Source of the DNA: CAWAWP01 sp963841205
GTDB lineage: Bacteria; Chloroflexota; Ktedonobacteria; Ktedonobacterales; JADMIN01
Assembly: GCA_963841205.1 (NCBI GenBank)
Contig: CAWJCH010000014.1
Coordinates: 124,001 to 188,000 of the forward strand
Direction of reading: 5' to 3'
DNA length: 64,000 bases
The notes under the pieces are model-generated. The model was not told the origin of the DNA. It was given only the letters and a program-made list of their open reading frames with translations, and did not search any database. Numbering within the stretch: position 1 is the first letter of the stretch; the number at the start of each line of letters is the position of its first letter. Positions 8,230 through 17,195 of this stretch are shown piece by piece. Made by a program: the position numbers and the translations under genes.

Positions 8230-10305
8230 ATGCGGATGAGCCTCGCGGATGTGAAGAAGCGCATCGTGCGGCGCGACGGCGAGCAGGTGATGACGCCGCA
8301 TCTGCTGCGGCGGCACGATCTCGTGCGCGAGATGCAGGCGCTGATCGATCTCTACGAGGCGTCGGTGGGTAGTTCACGGGGATCGTTCCCGCTCGATCGG
8401 CCCGCCGAGCTGATCGGCGACTATCGGCTGGCGCGCGGGCTGACGATCTGCCTCGAAGAATGGTACGAGTGGCGGGCGGTCATGTGGCCGGGCGAGGCGT
8501 CCGCGCGGGAGACGGCAAACCTCGCAGCACGAGGCATCGATACGCCGACGGGGCTGCGACTGGCGCTGTACGACCGCGTCAATGAGCGGCACGGCGGCTA
8601 CCTCGGCGAGGATGCGCGTGGCGAGTCGCTGGATGCCTTCGCGGCGGAGATGGGGGTCGCGCGCGCGACGCTCGGTGCGCTGCTCGCGCTGGATGCGGAG
8701 GCGCGCGAGTTGTTGGTGCGCGTGGGGGAGGGTGTGCCGACGCCCGCGACGTTGGCGGCGCGCTACAACCAGCAGGTCTTCGAGTCGTTGCTGGCGAACT
8801 CATCCGAGGTGGCGTGGCGCATCGCGCCGCCGGCGAGCGGCGAGGGCATCCCGTTGGGGACGGTGGTGAAGCGGGTCTGCTTCCTGGCCCGGAGGATGGG
8901 CGTCCAGTACGACGTGGCCTTTGATGCGCCGCTGGCGGCAGGAGATGCGGATGGGACGGAGGCGCCGCTTGGAATGGTGGCGGAGCGGCCCGCGCTGTAC
9001 GCTGTCGCGCGGGCCAACGAAGGCGACCCGCCGCCGGAGCACAGCCTCGCGCGGAGCGCCGTGCGGGTGACGCTCTATGGGCCGCAGGAGGTGACGGGTG
9101 CGCCGCAACAGTACGGCGAGCGCCTGGCGCGGGTGTGTCGCGCGCTGCTCGGCTATCGGCGCGGGATTTCGCGGGACGGAGCTGCGGCCTTCGCCGGGGC
9201 GGAGCTGACCGGCACGGCGACCGTCTATCTGCGCGGCACGCCGATGACGCTGCCACTCGACGAGCGCATGCTGCGCATGCTGTGGGTGGCGGCGGACGCG
9301 AAAGGCGCGTCAACGGCGATCGCGACAGGAGCGGGCGATGCCGAGTTCGATAGCGGCGTGGAGGAACACCTCTTCGCCGAGTTCGCGGCGCTGGAGCGCG
9401 CGGGCGAGGCGCATGGCTGGCGGCTGGAGCGCGAGCCGGAGCCGGTGGTCGTCGGCGACGTGATCGTGATCCCCGACTTCACGCTGACGCGCGGCACGCG
9501 GCGCGTCTACGTCGAGGTGGCGGGCTACTGGCGTCCGGAGTATCGCGAGCGCAAGGCGCGCAAGCTGCGGGCGGTACGCGGCGCGGTGAATCTGCTGGTC
9601 GCGGCACCGGAGTCCGCGCGCGAGGCCTTCGCCACGTTGGTCGGCGAGATGCCGGTGGTCTGGTACCGCGTGAATATCGGCGCGCCCGCGCTCTTGGCGG
9701 CGGTCGATCTCGCTTACGACGATTTCACCGCGCGGCTGGCCTCGCTGGACTTGGCCCGCATCGGCGCTGAGGTCGAGCGGCGCGGTCGAGTCGCGCCCGT
9801 CGAGGCGATGACGCTATTGCGGTGCTACTCGCGGAACGAGCTGGGGCACGTCCTCAACGCCTGGGAGCACACCTCCGAGCATCCAGCGGAGTGGGTGGAC
9901 GGGATCGGTCTCTGCGCACCCGGCTGGCTTGACGACGTACTGGACGCGCTGCGTTGGATCGTGCTGCGCGCGCCCGCCGGGCGGATCGGGCTGCACGAGC
10001 TGGCGGCGGCGGTGGGGGAGCACCTCGGCGCGGCGGTGGCGATCACGGATGAGATGGCGGAGGCGCTGGCGGTGCGCGCGGGGCTGCATAGCAACCGCTC
10101 GTCGCTCTTCGCGGCGGAGGTGATGGCCTCCGTGGCAGAGGAGCCAGAGCGGGCGGAAAATGGGGGCGTTAAGGCGCTTGCTCGTGGGGCGGAAGCGAAG
10201 CGCGCGACGCAACCGCGCCCCTCCGCGCGGCGTAAAGAGCGTGTGAAGGTGGTGACGCCCTCGCTCTTCCTGCCGCGGGACCCGAAAGACGCTGACGGTG
10301 GATAG
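8230..10305 (+). CDS. Bax1-like DUF790 nuclease, XPB partner
   Basis: 691 residues beginning MRMSLADVKKRIVRRDGEQV, which resembles the N-terminal XPB-binding region of archaeal Bax1 (DUF790). The C-terminal half holds a PD-(D/E)xK-like nuclease core: PDFTLTRGTRRVYVEVAGYW then ERKARKLR. The start codon lies one base after the XPB stop, so translation is coupled. In archaea Bax1 is an endonuclease that binds XPB and cuts bubble DNA; the same role here is inferred. At 691 residues it is longer than typical archaeal Bax1 proteins (around 400-500), with a C-terminal Ala/Glu-rich extension. Confidence 0.8.
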   Translation: MRMSLADVKKRIVRRDGEQVMTPHLLRRHDLVREMQALIDLYEASVGSSRGSFPLDRPAELIGDYRLARGLTICLEEWYEWRAVMWPGEASARETANLAARGIDTPTGLRLALYDRVNERHGGYLGEDARGESLDAFAAEMGVARATLGALLALDAEARELLVRVGEGVPTPATLAARYNQQVFESLLANSSEVAWRIAPPASGEGIPLGTVVKRVCFLARRMGVQYDVAFDAPLAAGDADGTEAPLGMVAERPALYAVARANEGDPPPEHSLARSAVRVTLYGPQEVTGAPQQYGERLARVCRALLGYRRGISRDGAAAFAGAELTGTATVYLRGTPMTLPLDERMLRMLWVAADAKGASTAIATGAGDAEFDSGVEEHLFAEFAALERAGEAHGWRLEREPEPVVVGDVIVIPDFTLTRGTRRVYVEVAGYWRPEYRERKARKLRAVRGAVNLLVAAPESAREAFATLVGEMPVVWYRVNIGAPALLAAVDLAYDDFTARLASLDLARIGAEVERRGRVAPVEAMTLLRCYSRNELGHVLNAWEHTSEHPAEWVDGIGLCAPGWLDDVLDALRWIVLRAPAGRIGLHELAAAVGEHLGAAVAITDEMAEALAVRAGLHSNRSSLFAAEVMASVAEEPERAENGGVKALARGAEAKRATQPRPSARRKERVKVVTPSLFLPRDPKDADGG

Positions 10306-10359
10306 CGAGAGCCTGCTAGGGCCGCGTCCCCTCTGGCGCTTTGGCCGAGAAGGAGGTCC

Positions 10360-11913
10360 GTGGTGAGCGACGACGAGAACGGCACGGGCTTGCATAACGG
10401 CCACCAGGAGATATGGTCGGCATTCGATCAAGAGATCGAGCCCGAGACGCAGCGCGAGATGCAGGCGCGCGAGACGATGGCGCTGATCCGCGAGAGCGCG
10501 GGCGATCTCGGCGCGCGCGTGCGCAAGGCGCTCGACCATGCCGCGTCACTCTGGGACGAGACGCATCCCGGCATGCCCGAGAGCCGGCACGTGGTGCCCG
10601 AAGACGATTTGTACGCGCGCACGCTGGCGCGGCGCTGGGTGGAGCGCGACTTTCTGGTCGATCCCGACCTACCATCCGCAATGACGGTGGTTTCGGTCGA
10701 GCGCGCCGCGGTGTGGCGCATCGAGCTGCGCGAGCGTGGCGAGGCGCGAAAGGTCGGCGACGGGCGCGAGCCGTATCGGGGCCAGTGGCCGGCGCTGCCG
10801 GGTCCGCTGCTGCCGGTGTGGGACTATGAGTTGCCCTTCGCGCCCGACATCGAGTCGGGAGAGCGGCGCGAACGGATCGCCGGGTCGGAGGCTATCGCGG
10901 CGTGTGAGGTCTGCAACGCCACGGGGCACGTGGCCTGCGCGGCCTGCGAGGGCAAGGGCTTCGTCGTCTGCCCGACCTGCCACGGGCGCTCGCGCGTGCC
11001 GTGCCGACGCTGCCATGGGCGGGCGCGCATCCCCGATCCGGCGCTGGCGCGCAAGGCCGGCGCGGCGAAGAGTTACATGCAGGTGCGGGCGGAGCGGTTG
11101 GCAGTGGGGGCCGGCGAACGGCTGGCGGACCTCAGCGAGCGTCTGCGCCAGGACTACGGCGTGCCGCTGCCGCCCTCCGCGCGCTGGGCGCCAGGAGCCA
11201 GCGTCCCAGAGGCCGACACGATCCCGTGCCCGGATTGCGTGGACGGGACGGTGGCCTGCGACTGCCGCAACGGCAAGCGCGTCTGTGACGTCTGCCGCGG
11301 CACCAGCGCAGCGCAGTGCCCGGCGTGCGGGGGCACCGGCAAGGTGATCCAGTACCGGCAGATCGTGCGGCGCTTCGACACGCACGTGGCGCATCGGACG
11401 CTGCCGATCAGCGATGCCGAGGTGGCGAGCTGGGTGCGGCCCGAGATGATGCACCGCGCCTCGGGTGAAGATGTGTGGCAGAGCGACCGCGACGCGCTCG
11501 ACGACGCCGCGCCCGATGGGGTCCCCGTCGAGGTGTGGCAGGCGGTGCGCGAATTCGCGGCACATCGGCACGAGCGTACGCATGAGAACGGGCGCCGCGT
11601 GATTGGGCGTACGTTGCGCGTGTCCCGGATCCCTGTCACGCGCACGGAGTATGGATTCGCCGCGAAGCCATTCGCCTTCGTCGCGGTGGGCCGCCGGGGA
11701 AACGAGCGCTTCTGGGCGGAGGCGTTTCCGCCGCGGTGGAGTCGCGTCGGGCGCTTCTTCCGGGCGTTGACACGCGACCTGCAAGGTGAGAGCCGATCCG
11801 TCACGCCGGAGGCTCCTCACTCGAGCGGCGCGGTCAGCAGCATCGAGGCCTATCGCCAGCGTCGCGTGCTGGGTCCCGCGAGCACGGAGGAGCGACCAGG
11901 GCAGGACTCCTGA
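10360..11913 (+). CDS. Protein with two DnaJ-like cysteine-rich zinc clusters, third gene of the XPB-Bax1 operon
   Basis: 517 residues. Start is one of two tandem GTG codons (10360, 10363) behind AGGAGG; 10363 gives the better spacing. Two clusters of CxxC motifs stand out: CEVC/CAAC/CPTC/CRRC near residues 185-225, and CPDC...CDC/CDVC/CPAC near 290-325. They resemble the DnaJ zinc-binding CxxCxGxG repeats, but no J-domain is present. The rest is hydrophilic without membrane segments. It lies 54 bases after the Bax1-like gene and ends just before a strong terminator, so it is probably the last gene of the XPB-Bax1 operon. The function is unknown. Confidence 0.7.
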   Translation: MVSDDENGTGLHNGHQEIWSAFDQEIEPETQREMQARETMALIRESAGDLGARVRKALDHAASLWDETHPGMPESRHVVPEDDLYARTLARRWVERDFLVDPDLPSAMTVVSVERAAVWRIELRERGEARKVGDGREPYRGQWPALPGPLLPVWDYELPFAPDIESGERRERIAGSEAIAACEVCNATGHVACAACEGKGFVVCPTCHGRSRVPCRRCHGRARIPDPALARKAGAAKSYMQVRAERLAVGAGERLADLSERLRQDYGVPLPPSARWAPGASVPEADTIPCPDCVDGTVACDCRNGKRVCDVCRGTSAAQCPACGGTGKVIQYRQIVRRFDTHVAHRTLPISDAEVASWVRPEMMHRASGEDVWQSDRDALDDAAPDGVPVEVWQAVREFAAHRHERTHENGRRVIGRTLRVSRIPVTRTEYGFAAKPFAFVAVGRRGNERFWAEAFPPRWSRVGRFFRALTRDLQGESRSVTPEAPHSSGAVSSIEAYRQRRVLGPASTEERPGQDS

Positions 11914-11939
11914 CACGCACCCGAGGAATAAGGGGAAAC

Positions 11940-11974
11940 AAGAGGGAGCGGGCCGCGTGTGCCCGCTCCCTCTT
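11940..11974 (+). terminator. Strong hairpin terminator after the XPB-Bax1 operon
   Basis: AAGAGGGAGCGGGC (11940-11953) and GCCCGCTCCCTCTT (11961-11974) are exact 14-bp reverse complements around a 7-base loop. It lies 27 bases behind the stop of the cysteine-cluster gene. The A/T ends of the stem give partial U-tracts in both directions. Confidence 0.75.
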
Positions 11975-11994
11975 GTCGATCAGGGAAGACGCAG

Positions 11995-12271
11995 TGACAT
12001 GCTCCCATCCCTCAAGAGGAGGGGCTTCTCGCGACCGGCGGGGAAGCCGTATCGGTGGCACGGGCACCACGGCTACCGGGTCTGCTTTACGCGACGGGCC
12101 TGCCCGGCCCGAACCGTACGGGTGGGCGGCGGCGTGGTCCGAAGAGCACTCCAAAAGCGACCGCCTACCACACCATTCTCGCACGAGCGCGCAAAATCAG
12201 CAATCGAGTGTCCCAATCGTCGCCTGCGGGCGACCTGGCGTTCATCCCCAGAGCGAAAGCCAGGGGGCCTC
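11995..12271 (-). ncRNA. Gene-less IS200/IS605 module with omega-RNA-like tail (locus 1)
   Basis: Read on the minus strand, it opens at 12271 with a hairpin (CCCCCTGGC, TTTC loop, then TGGGGATGAACGCC) and a second stem (GTCGCC CGCA GGCGAC). It ends near 12000 with an omega-RNA-type right end (GAAGCCCCTCC TCTTGA GGGATGGGAGCATGTCA). Between them is a decayed tnpB 3' end. The arrangement matches modules at 13278-13494 and 27688-27922. No intact transposase is present, so this looks like a non-autonomous element whose RNA tail may still be made. This module fills most of the 11975-12285 gap. Confidence 0.5.
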
Positions 12272-12285
12272 AGCCGGTTTCTTTG

Positions 12286-13020
12286 CTAGAGGCCGAGCGC
12301 CACGAACAGCGCGGCGGCGGCGATGAAGAGCAGCAGGGCAAGCACCAAGCCGACGATCACAGGGATGAGCACCACCCAAGTGGCGCGGTCCATCGGCAAG
12401 CGATGGGCGGACGCTGTCGCCAGGATGGCGAGATAGATCTCGAAGATGCCGATGGCGAGGGCTATGAGGCCACCGATCACCGGGATCAGCCCTATGATCG
12501 CGCTGATAGCGCCCAGCGGCACGAAGATCAACGACAGGAGATAGGCGTAGCTCAGGAAAGTGCCGGAGCCGTTGAACATCTTCGCGATGAGGTAGAGGAT
12601 GCCGACTCCGATGAAGAAGCCGATGAACGTGCCGATGACCCCGCTGAAAAAGCTCCCCACGGGCGAACCAGTGGAGACGACCTGATTTCCTATGCGCACC
12701 GTCGACACGACTGCGGTCTCAATAGCCCCGATGATGCCCCGGACGATGCCGAGGATCGCCAGGCCGATCCAGATGGCCGGCCAGTTCGCGCTGGGCAATT
12801 GCTCGTCGAAGGTCGGGACGCTGCGGCCGGTGATGACCGCCTGCCAGCGCTGGAACAGATCTTGGAGATCGAAGCCTTGGTTCGCTGGCCGTGGATTGCC
12901 CGGTCCAGGATATCCTTGTCCCGGCTGCGGATAACCCGGCTGCCGATACTCTGGCGGGGGCGGCGGATACCCTTGGTATCCCGGTTCATTCGGCTGGTCG
13001 GGTACCTGATCGGGATTCAT
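12286..13020 (-). CDS. Yip1-domain membrane protein with Pro/Gly/Tyr-rich cytoplasmic N-terminus
   Basis: 244 residues from the ATG at 13020, which has GAGGAGGTACGAGC upstream; a longer frame to 13083 lacks this. The first 50 residues are low-complexity (YPPPPPEYRQPGYPQPGQGY). A short soluble segment (FDLQDLFQRWQAVITGRSVP) follows, then five or six hydrophobic helices starting WPAIWIGLAILGIVRGIIGA. The pattern matches bacterial Yip1-family membrane proteins of unknown function. Two gene-less transposon modules flank it. Confidence 0.7.
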   Translation of the reverse strand: MNPDQVPDQPNEPGYQGYPPPPPEYRQPGYPQPGQGYPGPGNPRPANQGFDLQDLFQRWQAVITGRSVPTFDEQLPSANWPAIWIGLAILGIVRGIIGAIETAVVSTVRIGNQVVSTGSPVGSFFSGVIGTFIGFFIGVGILYLIAKMFNGSGTFLSYAYLLSLIFVPLGAISAIIGLIPVIGGLIALAIGIFEIYLAILATASAHRLPMDRATWVVLIPVIVGLVLALLLFIAAAALFVALGL

Positions 13021-13277
13021 GCTCGTACCTCCTCGATTACGTTCGGGCGACACTGGTGACGTGTTTGGCACCCCTGATCTCACGAGACTTCTTCCGCTGG
13101 GTCACTAGCAGCATGAGACGGGCCAACCCGCATGGGCCTTGGGCAACCGTTCGCACCTCGATGCCCCAACGTTTCGTGTGTCAGGAGTCGCGCGTCGATG
13201 CGACGGAAGGTCTTCGGCGCTGACCGTGGTTTGACCCTCCTCCGGCGGGCGGCTCATCATGATCATTATCGCAGTGC

Positions 13278-13494
13278 GAAGACCCCGGGCGTGCGCCATG
13301 GGGGCGATGGGGATGAAGCGCCGACTCCTTTCGCCGTGCTATACTGCCCCCATACCGTAGGGCCTACGGGAATTTACGCCTGCGGAGCGGTGGCGATAAC
13401 CACGCCTCCAACGACCGTGTAAGACTCTCTCGGCTTGCCGAGTTAGCGGTGGTCGGCCCAGGAATCTCCCGGCTTCGGCCGAGGGGAGTGGTCA
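13278..13494 (+). ncRNA. Gene-less IS200/IS605 module with omega-RNA-like tail (locus 2)
   Basis: It opens with a hairpin (CCCC-GGGC-GTGC-GCC-AT-GGGG then GATGAAGCGCC). A -10-like TATACT at 13340-13345 precedes an RNA-like block 13351-13494. That block has a CCGTA/TACGG stem with GGGCC loop, a stem with GGTGG/CCAC arms, a CTCGG-CTTG-CCGAG stem within GACC...GGTC, and a terminal CCCGGC-TTC-GGCCGAGGGG hairpin ending GTGGTCA. The block also encodes a relic of a TnpB C-terminus (TVGPTGIYACG). The copy at 27688-27824 has compensating base changes in several stems. This is the main content of the 13021-13587 gap. Confidence 0.6.
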
Positions 13495-13587
13495 AAATGC
13501 CGGTGAACGCGCCCTTCAAACCCACTCCGCCTCCCCGCCGGCACACGACGCGGTGTGCCGGGTCTTCGTCACGCAAAGGAGCCGACG

Positions 13588-14772
13588 ATGGCCGATCGTG
13601 ATCCCGTGATTCTCAGCGCCGTGCGCACCCCCATAGGCCGATTCCTCGGCACACTCGCATCCTTCAGCGCCACCGAGCTGGGCGCGATCGCGATCCGCGA
13701 AGCGGTCAAGCGCGCCAACGCGCCGGTCGACCGCGTGGACGAGGTGATCATGGGCAACGTCGTGACCGCGGGCGAGGGCCAGGCGCCCGCGCGCCAGGCC
13801 GCGCTGCATGGGGGCATCCCCGACGACGTGCCGGCGGTGACGGTCAACAAGGTCTGCGGCTCGGGGCTGAAAGCGGTGATGTTGGCGTCGCAGGCAATCA
13901 AGGCGGGCGACGGCGATCTCTACGTCGCGGGCGGCATGGAGAGCATGAGCAACGCACCGTACCTGCTGCCCAAGGCGCGCACGGGGCTGCGCATGGGCGA
14001 CGCGACGCTGGTGGATGCGGTGGTGCGCGACGGCCTCTGGTGCGCCTTCGAGGACGTCCACATGGGCGAGGAGGCGGAGGTCGTCGCGGAGATGTACTCG
14101 ATCTCGCGCGAGGCGCAGGATCAGTTCGCCTACGCCAGCCACATGAAGGCGCACGAGGCGACGGAGGCGGGTCGCTTCCACGGCGAGATGGTCGCGGTCG
14201 AGATCCCGCAGAAGAAGGGCGTGCTGCTGGTCGAGAAGGACGAGTCGATCCGGCCAGACACGAGCATCGAGACGCTTGGCAAGCTCAATCCGGTCTTCCG
14301 CAAGGAGTATGGCACGGTCACGGCGGGGAACGCGCCGGGGCTGAACGACGGCGCGGCGGCGACGGTGGTGGCGAGCGAGGCGATGGCCCGCGACCTTGGC
14401 GCGCCGGTGTTGGCGCGCGTGACCGGCTACGCGGCGGCCGCCATCGCGCCGCGCGAGATCTTCGCCTGCCCGCCACGCGCCGTGCGCAAGCTGCTGCAGC
14501 GAACCGGCATGAAGATGAATGACTTCGACGTGATCGAGGTCAACGAGGCGTTCTCGGCGCAGGTGCTCGCCAATGGCAAGGAGCTGGATTGGGATTGGAG
14601 CAAGGTCAACCCCAACGGCGGCGCGGTGGCGCTGGGGCATCCCATCGGGGCGAGCGGCGCACGCGTGCTCGCTACGCTGATCTACGAGCTGCGGCGGCGC
14701 GGCGGCGGGCGTGGGCTGGCGACGCTTTGCCTGGGCGGCGGCGGCGCGGTGGCGATGTCAATCGAGGTCTAG
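13588..14772 (+). CDS. Acetyl-CoA acetyltransferase (thiolase)
   Basis: 394 residues, start ATG at 13588 with AAAGGAGCC upstream. The nucleophilic Cys90 lies in VNKVCGSGLKAV, the second active-site pair is in GGAVALGHPIGASGAR (His near 350) and CLGGGGAVAM (Cys near 382). The family joins or cleaves acetyl-CoA units, in fatty acid oxidation or in polyhydroxyalkanoate, ketone-body or isoprenoid routes. Direction cannot be decided from sequence. It is followed 31 bases later by the methylmalonyl-CoA mutase gene, so the pair may serve acyl-CoA breakdown with propionyl-CoA entering central metabolism. Confidence 0.92.
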   Translation: MADRDPVILSAVRTPIGRFLGTLASFSATELGAIAIREAVKRANAPVDRVDEVIMGNVVTAGEGQAPARQAALHGGIPDDVPAVTVNKVCGSGLKAVMLASQAIKAGDGDLYVAGGMESMSNAPYLLPKARTGLRMGDATLVDAVVRDGLWCAFEDVHMGEEAEVVAEMYSISREAQDQFAYASHMKAHEATEAGRFHGEMVAVEIPQKKGVLLVEKDESIRPDTSIETLGKLNPVFRKEYGTVTAGNAPGLNDGAAATVVASEAMARDLGAPVLARVTGYAAAAIAPREIFACPPRAVRKLLQRTGMKMNDFDVIEVNEAFSAQVLANGKELDWDWSKVNPNGGAVALGHPIGASGARVLATLIYELRRRGGGRGLATLCLGGGGAVAMSIEV

Positions 14773-14803
14773 TGCGTCTGGCAGACGAGAAGGAGGCAGG
14801 CGC

Positions 14804-16603
<1,800 letters not shown>

Positions 16604-16689
16604 CGAGGGTCGCTGCGTCGCGGTGTGGGCCACACCCAGGTGGTATACGACGCTGCTGGTTTACGTCCGGGTGGCCTGAAGGAGGGGAC

Positions 16690-17133
16690 GTGGGCTATCA
16701 GGTCACCGTCACGGATGTCGCAGCCCGCCCGACCGCGGTGGTGCCCGCGACGACCACGTGGCAGGAGTTCCCGACGCTCTGGAGAGGGCTGCTGGACGAG
16801 GTGTGGGCATGCTTGCGCGCTGGCGGGATCGACCGCGGCTGCCGCAACGTGATGCTGTACCGGGACGACGTGCCGCATGTCGAGGTCGGCGTCGAACTGC
16901 TCGTGCCGTGCGAACTCACTGGACGGGTGGTGGCGTCGACCCTGCCGGCGGGGCAGGTGGCGATGACCGTCCACCGAGGGGCGTACGCGGGCCTGACGGC
17001 GGCACATCGGGCCGTAATCGACTGGTGCGACGCGCAGGGGTTGCGGCATACCGGCCCGAGGTGGGAGGTGTACGGGCCGCACAGCGACGATCCCGACGAG
17101 GTGTGGACCGAGGTCTACTACCTGCTGACGTGA
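16690..17133 (+). CDS. GyrI-like small-molecule-binding domain protein
   Basis: 147 residues from a GTG start with GAAGGAGGGGAC upstream. The sequence matches the effector-binding (GyrI/AraC C-terminal) fold: VTVTDVAARPTAVVPATTTW at the start, a central VEVGVELLVP, LPAGQVAMTVHRGAYAGL, and a C-terminal PDEVWTEVYYLL containing the conserved ligand-binding glutamate. No DNA-binding domain is attached. Such stand-alone domains bind or hydrolyse small lipophilic compounds or inhibit toxins. It lies 86 bases after the mutase gene and may belong to the same operon. Confidence 0.75.
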   Translation: MGYQVTVTDVAARPTAVVPATTTWQEFPTLWRGLLDEVWACLRAGGIDRGCRNVMLYRDDVPHVEVGVELLVPCELTGRVVASTLPAGQVAMTVHRGAYAGLTAAHRAVIDWCDAQGLRHTGPRWEVYGPHSDDPDEVWTEVYYLLT

Positions 17134-17195
17134 CCGATCCGCTCCCGACGGTGTAATCACTTCCGGGCGGCGTAAGAAAGCCCCGAACCTAGCAC

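Noticed and set aside
11939..12290. CRISPR array or tandem repeat array
   Set aside because: The region contains transposon-type hairpins but no regularly spaced identical repeats. None was seen elsewhere in the window.
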